Shown: positions 1-6,659 of the stretch, piece after piece
Position numbering within the stretch: the stretch's first letter is position 1
Layout: each line of letters begins with the position of its first letter
Assembly (NCBI RefSeq): GCF_022780145.1
Contig: NZ_JALEXO010000014.1
Location: 1 to 11,404 of the forward strand
Reading direction: 5' to 3'
From: Intestinibacter sp.
GTDB taxonomy: Bacteria > Bacillota > Clostridia > Peptostreptococcales > Peptostreptococcaceae
Length of the DNA stretch: 11,404 bases
Program-made: the position numbers and the translations under genes
Notes under the pieces: model-generated
Seen by the model: the letters and a program-made list of their open reading frames with translations, nothing else
Databases searched by the model: none
Told to the model about the DNA's origin: nothing

Positions 1-206
1 TGCTTAAGATCTGCAAAATCTAATATAGTGTCTATTGATTCCTGCTTAGCTGATTCTATAAAACCGCAAGTATTTACAATTATCACATCGGCTTCTTCAA
101 AATCACCTGTCAGTCTATAACCTTTTTCATTTAATATACCCATCATTATTTCTGCATCCACTAGGTTTTTCGAGCAACCCAGGGATTCTAATGCTATTTT
201 TAACAT
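1..206 (-). CDS. rimO: RimO, ribosomal protein S12 methylthiotransferase (5' part, cut by window edge)
   Basis: This is the N-terminal 68 codons of a radical-SAM methylthiotransferase; the rest lies beyond base 1. RimO adds a methylthio group to an aspartate of ribosomal protein S12. The visible part is the UPF0004/MTTase N-terminal domain. It begins MLKIALESLGCSKNLVDAE and carries two of the three Cys that bind the auxiliary 4Fe-4S cluster: Cys11 (LGCSKN) and Cys47 (NTCGF). LGCSKNLVD-E is typical of RimO rather than MiaB, which is why I prefer RimO. The start is ATG at 206-204, with an AAGGAG ribosome binding site at 218-223, 11 nt upstream. It begins 19 nt after the ftsK stop with no terminator or clear promoter between, so it is probably cotranscribed with ftsK. 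The radical-SAM CxxxCxxC motif and TRAM domain cannot be checked here. Confidence 0.93.
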   Translation of the reverse strand, partial: MLKIALESLGCSKNLVDAEIMMGILNEKGYRLTGDFEEADVIIVNTCGFIESAKQESIDTILDFADLK

Positions 207-225
207 AAATTAATTAACTCCTTAT

Positions 226-2679
226 TTAATTTTCTCTTTTTAAATTTTCTAATTCTTCTTTTGTTATTAAAACCTTACGAGGCTTACTTCCCTCACTTGG
301 TCCGACTATACCTCTTTCTTCCATAGAGTCTATAAGTCTAGCAGCTCTATTAAATCCTATTTTGAATTTTCTTTGAAGCATTGATGCTGAGCCTTGGTTG
401 TTTGATACGACAAATTCTATAGCTTCTTCTAAAAATTCATCCTCGTCGCTTTCTTTAACTGGAACAACCTTAGATATAGTCTCTATTATCTCTTCTTCGT
501 ATTTTACTTCTTCTTGTTTTTGGTTTTTAATTTCTTCTATTACTTTTTCAGATTCCTCTTCTGATATAAAGGCACCTTGTATTCTAACTGGTTTAGCAGC
601 TCCTAGAGGATAGTAAAGCATATCTCCTTTGCCAAGTAATTTTTCAGCTCCACCCATATCTAAAATAGTTCTAGAATCTGTTTGTGAAGAAACTGCAAAT
701 GCTATTCTTGAAGGAATATTCGCCTTGATTATACCAGTTATTACATCTACAGATGGTCTTTGTGTAGCTATAATTAAATGCATACCTGCAGCTCTCGCCA
801 TTTGAGCAAGTCTACATATATAATCTTCTACTTCATTGCCACACGCCATCATTAAATCAGCTAACTCGTCTATTATTATGACGATTTTGTACATTTTTTC
901 AGCGCATTTTTTGTTGTAGCCCGTTATATCTTTGACTCCATTTTCTGCAAATAACTTGTATCTCTTGTTCATTTCACTTACTGCCCAATTTAAAGCATTT
1001 GAAGCCTTTTTAGGGTCTGTTACTACTGGAGATAGTAAGTGTGGTATTCCATTGTAATGAGCAAGCTCAACCACCTTAGGGTCTATTAAAAGAAGCTTAA
1101 CATCGTTTGGTGATGATTTATATAGTAGAGATGTTATTATTGTATTTACGCAAACACTCTTACCAGAACCTGTAGCACCTGCTATAAGTAGATGAGGCAT
1201 TTTCGCTAAATCTGCTATAAGCGGTTTTCCTGTTATTTCCTTTCCAAGTCCAACTGCTAGACTAGATGGATGATTTTTAAACTCGTCGCTAGTTATAACT
1301 TCTCTAAGTCCTACAACTTGAGGATTATCGTTTGGAACTTCTATGCCTATTACAGATTTTCCTGGAACTGGAGCTTCTATTCTTATACTTCTTGCAGCTA
1401 AACTAAGTGCTAAATCATCAGATAAATTTACTATCTTACTTACCTTTGTTCCAGCCTCTGGAGATACCTCGTATCTAGTTATAGTAGGCCCAAATGTCAC
1501 GTTACAGTCTTTTATATTGATATTGAAATTTTTAAGACAATCTATAACTGCATCACGTTTATTTTCTTCCTTAAGAGCTTTATTATTATTGTAATTTTTA
1601 AGACAATTTATAGAAGGTCCTTTATAACTATCGCCTTCTAGGTTAAAATCAAGCTGTTTTACATCGTTTGTTTTTTCTAAATCGATTTTATTTGTGTCAA
1701 ACACAGATTTATCGTAGTTAGAAGTCTTCTCAGTAACTTCCTTCTTTTCATTTGCAGTACCTTCTTGGTTTATAAGATCTTTTAATTCCTTTAGATCATC
1801 TAAAGTTTGTGTACCTTCAAGTATTTCTAAAACATCGTCATCTGCTTGGTTAAAACCTACTATTTTAATAGTCTTTTCATCGTCGTATTCATTTGAATCC
1901 TCTATTTGATTTTCACTATTTTCAATTTGAGGTACTTCTTCGTCATTTTTATTTTTCTTATTTAGAAGCTTTTTGAAAAATCCTTCCTTTTCCTCTACTG
2001 CTGTAGTGTCCATAGTAGTATCGTCTACTTCATCAGTTACCATATCTAAAGCTGATTTCTTTATATTTTGTAGTACATCCTTGAAATCGACATCTCCATC
2101 TTTGGCTTTTATAGATTTATCCTTTATACTCAAAATTAAGTCTTTTATTGATATATTAAATACAAATAAAATACTTAAAAATAGAGCAAATAAACTTATC
2201 AACCAACCACCAGTTATACCAAATATCTCCTTTATATAGTAGGCAACTATAGATGTAACAAGACCTATCCCGCCTTCTTCAACTGAAACCTTCATAATTG
2301 AGCTTATCATTTCTGGTCTCAATGGGTTGTCAACTGGTATAAGATTTGAATTCAAAAGACCGTAAAAAATAAATATAAATACTATAGCTATGTAACATAT
2401 TTTGCTCTTTCTCAATCTAAATACATACTCATTGTGATCAAAGAACCCTAAAATACCTATTACAACAATAGCTATAGGTATCATCATGGCCAAAGAACCA
2501 AATAATCCTTTAAATACCTCTTGAGTCATCTTTCCTATAAGACCCATAGAAGTTGAATTTAAACTGTATAATAAAAAGATACCTATAAATATTGTTATTA
2601 AATTACTGTACTCTGTTCCAATTACAATATTACTTTTTTTCTTTTTAGAAAATTTACTTTGTTTTTTCTTACCTGCCAC
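226..2679 (-). CDS. ftsK: DNA translocase FtsK/SpoIIIE
   Basis: An 817-residue septum-anchored, ATP-driven DNA pump that moves chromosomal DNA through closing division or sporulation septa. A Lys-rich cytoplasmic start is followed by four or five hydrophobic segments (about 25-42, 61-80, 93-111, 137-152, 156-176), then an acidic, low-complexity linker (about 185-350). The motor follows, with Walker A GATGSGKS at 501-508 and Walker B IIIDELADLM with Asp604 and Glu605. A C-terminal winged-helix gamma domain (about 745-810, SASMLQRKF-IGFNRAARLID) is the part that reads polar DNA motifs in this family. Length is close to B. subtilis SpoIIIE (about 790) and far below E. coli FtsK (about 1330). The start is GTG at 2679-2677, 6 nt after an AGAGGTG site. 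An in-frame direct repeat at the motor entry is listed separately. It sits between tepA and rimO. One protein may serve both division and sporulation; that is inference. Confidence 0.96.
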   Translation of the reverse strand: MAGKKKQSKFSKKKKSNIVIGTEYSNLITIFIGIFLLYSLNSTSMGLIGKMTQEVFKGLFGSLAMMIPIAIVVIGILGFFDHNEYVFRLRKSKICYIAIVFIFIFYGLLNSNLIPVDNPLRPEMISSIMKVSVEEGGIGLVTSIVAYYIKEIFGITGGWLISLFALFLSILFVFNISIKDLILSIKDKSIKAKDGDVDFKDVLQNIKKSALDMVTDEVDDTTMDTTAVEEKEGFFKKLLNKKNKNDEEVPQIENSENQIEDSNEYDDEKTIKIVGFNQADDDVLEILEGTQTLDDLKELKDLINQEGTANEKKEVTEKTSNYDKSVFDTNKIDLEKTNDVKQLDFNLEGDSYKGPSINCLKNYNNNKALKEENKRDAVIDCLKNFNINIKDCNVTFGPTITRYEVSPEAGTKVSKIVNLSDDLALSLAARSIRIEAPVPGKSVIGIEVPNDNPQVVGLREVITSDEFKNHPSSLAVGLGKEITGKPLIADLAKMPHLLIAGATGSGKSVCVNTIITSLLYKSSPNDVKLLLIDPKVVELAHYNGIPHLLSPVVTDPKKASNALNWAVSEMNKRYKLFAENGVKDITGYNKKCAEKMYKIVIIIDELADLMMACGNEVEDYICRLAQMARAAGMHLIIATQRPSVDVITGIIKANIPSRIAFAVSSQTDSRTILDMGGAEKLLGKGDMLYYPLGAAKPVRIQGAFISEEESEKVIEEIKNQKQEEVKYEEEIIETISKVVPVKESDEDEFLEEAIEFVVSNNQGSASMLQRKFKIGFNRAARLIDSMEERGIVGPSEGSKPRKVLITKEELENLKREN
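1522..1611 (-). repeat. In-frame direct repeat inside ftsK (two 24-nt copies, 66-nt offset)
   Basis: Copies at 1522-1545 and 1588-1611 match at 22 of 24 bases and lie 66 nt apart, an exact multiple of three. They encode the similar peptides IDCLKNFN (Cys381) and INCLKNYN (Cys359). The repeat lies at the junction between the acidic linker and the conserved motor core. Flanking bases do not continue the match, so this is either a short partial duplication or chance similarity of AT-rich codons. Confidence 0.6.
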
Positions 2680-2683
2680 TCAT

Positions 2684-2693
2684 CTCACCTCTT
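2684..2693 (-). promoter_or_regulatory. Ribosome binding site fixing the GTG start of ftsK
   Basis: The minus strand reads AAGAGGTGAG here. The AGGTG core ends 6 nt before the GTG at 2679-2677. A nearby ATG at 2683-2681 is in another frame and meets TAA after four codons, so GTG is the only start that opens FtsK with suitable spacing. Confidence 0.65.
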
Positions 2694-2734
2694 ATTTTAA
2701 GGATATTAAATGCTGCAAATTCTCATACTCACAG

Positions 2735-2767
2735 CAAAAAGTGTTAATGCATAAACACTAACACTTT
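2735..2767 (-). terminator. Rho-independent terminator after tepA
   Basis: A 9-bp stem pairs AAAGTGTTA (minus strand 2767-2759) with TAACACTTT (2746-2738) around a 12-nt loop. The run TTTTT follows on the minus strand. An alternative inner pairing (GTGTT/AACAC) exists. It lies 60 nt beyond the tepA stop and upstream of ftsK. A predicted extended -10 promoter fires just before it, so the hairpin may also lie in the ftsK leader. Confidence 0.7.
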
Positions 2768-2780
2768 ATTGTATTTTACT

Positions 2781-2789
2781 ATTATATCA
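2781..2789 (-). promoter_or_regulatory. Candidate extended -10 promoter for ftsK-rimO
   Basis: The minus strand reads TGATATAAT: a perfect TATAAT (2786-2781) preceded by the TGn extension. No good -35 lies 16-18 nt upstream. The predicted start near 2774 would give a leader of about 95 nt containing the tepA terminator hairpin. I saw no better promoter in the roughly 55 nt between hairpin and GTG start. Confidence 0.4.
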
Positions 2790-2826
2790 TAAATTATAGC
2801 ATTTAAACACATAAGATTTATGTTGT

Positions 2827-3648
2827 TTATTTATTGTCACATTCCTTTATCAAATCTTTAAGTTTTGTAAGAGATTCTTTAAGACCCCCAACTTCATCTA
2901 TAAGTCCGTATTCTACAGCGTCCTTTCCGATTAGTACACTTCCTACATCGCTTACTAATTCGTCCTTTGCATGCATTAATTTCGTCAAATCCTCTTTAGA
3001 TATATTAGAAGTCCTAACTATAAAGTCATTTATTCTCTCCTGCATCTTTTTAAAGTATTGGAAGGTTTCATTTACACCTATGACAAGTCCATTTGTCCTA
3101 ATCGGATGCACTATCATAGTAGCACTTGGAGCTATAAATGAATAATCTCCAGCAGTAGCAAGCGGAACCCCTATAGAATGACTTCCTCCTAAAACAAGCG
3201 TTACTACTTTTTTAGATAAGCTGTTTATGAGTTCTGCCATCGCAAGTCCTGCCTCTACATCTCCTCCGACAGTATTTAGTATTACTAAAATTCCCTTTAT
3301 TTGAGGATCTTCCTCTACAGAATAGAGCATCGGTATAATATGTTCGTATTTTGTGGCTTTTTTTTGAGGGTTTCCCATGAAATGACCTTCAATTTCGCCA
3401 ATTATAGTTATACATTGTATTTCCTTGCTCTCATTTGTAGGTACCTTTGGTGTACCCACTTCATTTATATTCTGTACTACTTGTTTTTCTTTTGTGCTCT
3501 GTTCGTCGTTGTTATTATTTGGATTTTTGTTTTGACTATTTGAATCTCCGTTTTGCACTGCATTAAGTAAATTTAAATCGTCTATATTTTCAAACTTCCA
3601 ATCACAAAATTTTATATAATCCTTGCAAAAATCTTCATGCTTTTTCAT
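2827..3648 (-). CDS. tepA: TepA-like ClpP-family serine protease
   Basis: A 273-residue cytoplasmic protein of the ClpP/crotonase fold, matching TepA (YmfB; 'translocation-enhancing protein') by sequence and by its place before spoIIIE. The ClpP-like core runs from about residue 76 to 265. Visible motifs are the glycine-rich NTVGGDVEAGLAMAE (125-139), GGSHSIGVPLAT with likely nucleophile Ser158 (154-165), MIVHPIRT with likely catalytic His181, and GKDAVEYGLIDEVGG near the end. Asp234 is the nearest candidate for the third triad residue, but it sits about two positions from the classical ClpP Asp. Residues 1-75 are an extension that is Asn/Gln-rich around 31-60, with no signal peptide. The start is ATG at 3648-3646 with AGAGGTG at 3654-3660. 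It has its own predicted promoter and is bounded by terminators on both sides. Substrates are unknown; peptidase activity is inferred from the fold. Confidence 0.88.
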   Translation of the reverse strand: MKKHEDFCKDYIKFCDWKFENIDDLNLLNAVQNGDSNSQNKNPNNNNDEQSTKEKQVVQNINEVGTPKVPTNESKEIQCITIIGEIEGHFMGNPQKKATKYEHIIPMLYSVEEDPQIKGILVILNTVGGDVEAGLAMAELINSLSKKVVTLVLGGSHSIGVPLATAGDYSFIAPSATMIVHPIRTNGLVIGVNETFQYFKKMQERINDFIVRTSNISKEDLTKLMHAKDELVSDVGSVLIGKDAVEYGLIDEVGGLKESLTKLKDLIKECDNK

Positions 3649-3704
3649 GCTGTCACCTCTTAAGATTTATTTTAATTAGTATATATTAAAATGTATTTAT
3701 TTCT

Positions 3705-3733
3705 AATATAATAACTAAAAATATTTTATCCAA
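3705..3733 (-). promoter_or_regulatory. Predicted sigma-A promoter of tepA
   Basis: On the minus strand, TTGGAT (3733-3728) and TATATT (3710-3705) are separated by exactly 17 nt. The -10 matches consensus at 5 of 6, the -35 at only 3 of 6. It lies between the dapG terminator and the tepA start, where a promoter is needed. Predicted start is near 3698, giving a leader of about 50 nt. The AT-rich context lowers specificity. Confidence 0.45.
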
Positions 3734-3750
3734 AATAAAGAATTTTATTT

Positions 3751-3791
3751 AAAAAAAATAGACCCACCTATATAAAGTAAGTCTATTTTTT
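3751..3791 (-). terminator. Rho-independent terminator after dapG
   Basis: On the minus strand, AAAAATAGAC (3790-3781) pairs with GTCTATTTTT (3763-3754). The stem can extend by UUAC/GUGG (two G-U pairs) to leave a 9-nt loop, and a run of U follows. It starts about 25 nt beyond the dapG stop and separates the dapG operon from tepA. Confidence 0.8.
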
Positions 3792-3815
3792 ATGTATTTT
3801 AAATTATATTTATTT

Positions 3816-5027
3816 TTAATCAGCAGAAAAAGCATTATGTATAACGTGAACTGTTGTTACCATATCTTTTTCATCTACAAGACAAGAAAGTGAGTTGTAT
3901 GAATCAGAAGATTGAAGTAGTGTTACATTTTCTGCATTTAATGCTCTCATTATTTTTGCTATAACGCCAGGTGTTTCAGTGACCTTATTTCCTATTAATG
4001 TTACCTTAGCACAGTCTGGTTTTATTTCATATTCTACATCGTATTTTTTAATTATATTTTCTACTTCTTCTAAGTTATTTACATCAAGGGCAAAAGCCTT
4101 CTTTTCTGTGAAGAAGTTTATCATATCCATATTGATATGTCTATCTTCCATTTCATTTAATATCTTAGAAAATTCTATTTCATTTGCTATAACCTTTACT
4201 TGAGCTATCTTGTCTTTATGAGCAACAGCATTCATAAATTTAACCTTTGAGCTGTCTTCGTATACATCCTTAAACACGTTAGCTGGACCTATTTTAGTTC
4301 CTTCAAAACTTGGATTGTAAGTATTTTTTATTTGAAGTATTATATCTGCATTTTTAGCAAGCTCTACAGCTCTTGGATGTATAACCTTGGCACCTTTTTC
4401 AGCCATTTGGAATACTTCATCGTAATCTACATATTTTAAAACCTTAGCATCTGGTTCTATTCTTGGGTCAGCTGTCATTATACCGTCTACATCTGTGTAT
4501 ATTTGAACTAAATCACTACCTAATGCTTTACCTATAGCAACTGCAGATGTATCAGAACCACCTCTACCTAGAGTAGTTATTTCACCATCTTCTGTTCCAC
4601 CTTGGAAACCTGCTATTATTACAACTTTTCCATCAGCTAATTCTTTTTGTATTTTTTTAGGATTTATTTTTTTGATTTTTGCATTTGAAAATGCCTTTGT
4701 AGTTGTTATACCTGCTTGAACTCCTGTTAAAAATGTAGCTGGTATACCCATTGAATCAAGCATAGTTGCAAGTATTGTTCCTGATATTATTTCACCACAT
4801 GACATTATCATATCAAGCTCTCTCTTAGTCGGTCTGTCATTTATATTAGTACACATGCTTATAAGCGTATCTGTAGCGTATGGTGCTCCTTTTCTTCCCA
4901 TAGCTGAAACTACTACTGCGATATCTTTATATTCTTCCTTATAAGATTCTATTATTTTACAGACTTCTTTCATCTTTTCATATGATGCTACTGAAGTACC
5001 ACCAAATTTTTGTACTAAAACCCCCAT
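3816..5027 (-). CDS. dapG: Aspartate kinase, DapG type
   Basis: Phosphorylates L-aspartate to aspartyl-4-phosphate, the first step toward diaminopimelate, lysine, threonine, methionine and dipicolinate. The 403 residues match the usual length of B. subtilis DapG. The amino-acid-kinase domain (1-245) shows KFGGTSV (7-13), SCGE (76-79), TTLGRGGSDTSA (151-162) and YTDVDGI (177-183). Two C-terminal ACT regulatory domains follow (about 265-330 and 340-403). I call DapG because of the place between ymxH and tepA; the effector (diaminopimelate, lysine or threonine) cannot be read from sequence. The start is ATG at 5027-5025, with an AGGAGG site (5033-5038) overlapping the ymxH stop, so translation is probably coupled. 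The asd and dapA partners usual in Bacillus are absent. There is no room for a lysine riboswitch directly upstream. Confidence 0.95.
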   Translation of the reverse strand: MGVLVQKFGGTSVASYEKMKEVCKIIESYKEEYKDIAVVVSAMGRKGAPYATDTLISMCTNINDRPTKRELDMIMSCGEIISGTILATMLDSMGIPATFLTGVQAGITTTKAFSNAKIKKINPKKIQKELADGKVVIIAGFQGGTEDGEITTLGRGGSDTSAVAIGKALGSDLVQIYTDVDGIMTADPRIEPDAKVLKYVDYDEVFQMAEKGAKVIHPRAVELAKNADIILQIKNTYNPSFEGTKIGPANVFKDVYEDSSKVKFMNAVAHKDKIAQVKVIANEIEFSKILNEMEDRHINMDMINFFTEKKAFALDVNNLEEVENIIKKYDVEYEIKPDCAKVTLIGNKVTETPGVIAKIMRALNAENVTLLQSSDSYNSLSCLVDEKDMVTTVHVIHNAFSAD

Positions 5028-5032
5028 ATTAT

Positions 5033-5039
5033 CCTCCTA
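5033..5039 (-). promoter_or_regulatory. dapG ribosome binding site overlapping the ymxH stop codon
   Basis: The minus strand reads TAGGAGG: the TAG stop of ymxH (5039-5037) is embedded in the Shine-Dalgarno of dapG, 5 nt before its ATG. Ribosomes ending ymxH would arrive on the dapG initiation site, which suggests translational coupling. Confidence 0.75.
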
Positions 5040-5282
5040 ATATATTCCTTCATATTCTATTATTATCATATCATTTCCAATTTTTCTAACATTTCTCCAA
5101 GGCACTTCTAATACATCCTTATCTTTTCTAAGACCTAAAAAACCTCTCTCTCTAGGTATTGATAAAGCTAAAATACTCCCATCTGTCTCATCTACTATAA
5201 TATCACACTCACCTACTACACCTAATCTCTCTCCTGTAACTAGGTTGACTATTTCTTTACCTGCTATTTCAGATAAATACAT
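5037..5282 (-). CDS. ymxH: YlmC/YmxH-family PRC-barrel protein
   Basis: A small 81-residue protein made of one PRC-barrel-like beta domain. Recognisable parts are the opening MYLSEIAGKEIVNL, a GERLGVVGECDIIVDE strand pair (about 17-33), and a DVLEVPWRNVRKIG-DMIIIE end (about 56-76). The YlmC/YmxH family is common in endospore formers and annotated as sporulation-associated; its biochemical role is unknown. It has no signal peptide, membrane segment or catalytic motif. The start is ATG at 5282-5280 with GGAGGG (5289-5294), 6 nt upstream. It follows the M16 peptidase gene by 51 nt and runs into dapG with only 9 nt between, the same peptidase-ymxH order as in B. subtilis. Confidence 0.88.
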   Translation of the reverse strand: MYLSEIAGKEIVNLVTGERLGVVGECDIIVDETDGSILALSIPRERGFLGLRKDKDVLEVPWRNVRKIGNDMIIIEYEGIY

Positions 5283-5333
5283 AAATATCCCTCCAATATA
5301 AATTTAAATATACCTAATAAAGATCTTCTTATA

Positions 5334-6575
5334 TTATAAATTTATATTTTCTACATCTTTACCTACTATACAGACACCTAATTTTTCTAGATTAAAAACT
5401 TTTTCGATTATTTTTACTACATCTTCGTACTCTACTTGATTGATATAATCTATAATATCTTGTTCATCATCGACTTTATTTCTCATGAGTAGACTTTTTC
5501 CATTTGACATCATCCTACTGCTAGTGCTCTCAAGATCTAGCATGTAACTTCCCTTTAGTTGCTCTTTACTTTCACTTATTTCTTCTAGTGAAATATAATT
5601 TTGTCTGATAAGCTTTATTTCCTCTAGTATCATATCGTATACTTCTTTTATATTTTCAGTGCTGGTGCTAGCAAATATCCCCAATTCGCCACAAGTTTCA
5701 TATAGAGTCTGTGATGAGTATATTGAATAAACTAGCCCCTTTTCTTCACGTATCTTTTGAAATAATCTCGAACTTATACTTCCTCCAAATACATTATTTA
5801 CTACGGCTAAAGCATAAACTTCACTGTCATTTGTCATAGGTATAGCTTCTAAATTAATTGCTAAATTTACCTGTTCTGTATCCTTGTTCTTTTTTATAAA
5901 GCATGGATTAAACTCTGGTTTTGTAATACTAGCATGTATTTCCTTTTTCTCCCAAGCTTTAAATTTTGCCTCAATTTGGTTCACAATCTCTTCAAATTTA
6001 AAATTACCACAAATAGATATTACAGAATTATTTGGAATGTAATATTTATTGTAGTAATCTAAAATATTTTCTCTTTTAAAATTTTTAAGAGTTTTTCTAT
6101 TGCCTAAAATATTCATTCCAAGGTTATGATTTTTGTAAATATTTTCAAGTAATAAATCATAAGCCAAATCTTCTGGAGAATCCTCATACATTTTTAACTC
6201 TTCTAGAATTACAAATTTTTCTTTTCCAATGTCTTTTTTGTCAAAAGAAGAATTAAGTATCATATCGCTTAAAACATCTATCCCTATATTTATATGCTCA
6301 TCTAGTAGCTTCACATAAAAACACGTATATTCCTTACTAGTAAAGGCATTTATCACTCCACCTAAATTGTCTATTTCTCTAGCTAAATCCTTTGCAGATC
6401 TATTTTTTGTACCTTTAAATAGCATATGCTCTATAAAATGTGATACTCCACTATTTTCTTCTGTCTCTATAACTGAACCTGCTTTTATCCAAATACCTAA
6501 TGATATTGATTTTAAATATGGAATTTCTTCTCCAATTATAGTAAGTCCATTTTTTAAGGTCTGACATTTGTACAT
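5334..6575 (-). CDS. mlpA: M16-family zinc metallopeptidase (MlpA/YmxG-like)
   Basis: A 413-residue processing-peptidase-like protein of the pitrilysin family, predicted cytoplasmic (no signal peptide). With the ATG start it opens MYKCQTLKNGL, typical of the family. The N-terminal domain holds the inverted zinc motif HFIEH (46-50). The downstream Glu ligand lies in VILEELKMYEDSPEDL (Glu125 or Glu126), so the site looks intact. The C-terminal domain has the usual RLFQKIREEKGLVYSIY segment (about 270-286) that closes the cavity in M16 enzymes. The frame is open four codons further to a TTG at 6587, but that codon abuts GGAGGA, the ribosome binding site itself, so I start at ATG 6575-6573. It has its own predicted promoter and is followed by ymxH and dapG. 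Substrates are not predictable; the family degrades peptides held in a clamshell cavity. Confidence 0.92.
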   Translation of the reverse strand: MYKCQTLKNGLTIIGEEIPYLKSISLGIWIKAGSVIETEENSGVSHFIEHMLFKGTKNRSAKDLAREIDNLGGVINAFTSKEYTCFYVKLLDEHINIGIDVLSDMILNSSFDKKDIGKEKFVILEELKMYEDSPEDLAYDLLLENIYKNHNLGMNILGNRKTLKNFKRENILDYYNKYYIPNNSVISICGNFKFEEIVNQIEAKFKAWEKKEIHASITKPEFNPCFIKKNKDTEQVNLAINLEAIPMTNDSEVYALAVVNNVFGGSISSRLFQKIREEKGLVYSIYSSQTLYETCGELGIFASTSTENIKEVYDMILEEIKLIRQNYISLEEISESKEQLKGSYMLDLESTSSRMMSNGKSLLMRNKVDDEQDIIDYINQVEYEDVVKIIEKVFNLEKLGVCIVGKDVENINL

Positions 6576-6579
6576 ACTG

Positions 6580-6585
6580 TCCTCC
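6580..6585 (-). promoter_or_regulatory. Ribosome binding site deciding the M16 peptidase start
   Basis: GGAGGA on the minus strand lies 4-5 nt before the ATG at 6575-6573. The more upstream in-frame TTG (6587-6585) overlaps this site and has no purine-rich site of its own, so ATG is preferred. Confidence 0.7.
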
Positions 6586-6619
6586 AATTGTTTAAATATT
6601 GAAAATTATATATGTATTA

Positions 6620-6648
6620 ATTATAGTGTACACAATTAATTTATACAA
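6620..6648 (-). promoter_or_regulatory. Predicted sigma-A promoter for mlpA-ymxH-dapG
   Basis: On the minus strand, TTGTAT (6648-6643) and a perfect TATAAT (6625-6620) are separated by 17 nt. The start is expected near 6613, about 38 nt before the ATG. An 8-bp palindrome, GTGTACAC (6626-6633), touches the -10 inside the spacer and could be an operator half or a chance match. The promoter sits directly after the deacetylase stop, so the operon need not depend on upstream reading. Confidence 0.65.
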
Positions 6649-6659
6649 GTGAAAAATTC

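Noticed and set aside
5028..5036. Lysine riboswitch or other leader control directly before dapG
   Set aside because: Only 9 nt separate ymxH and dapG, and the 51-nt and 84-nt gaps further upstream are too short and AT-rich for that aptamer.
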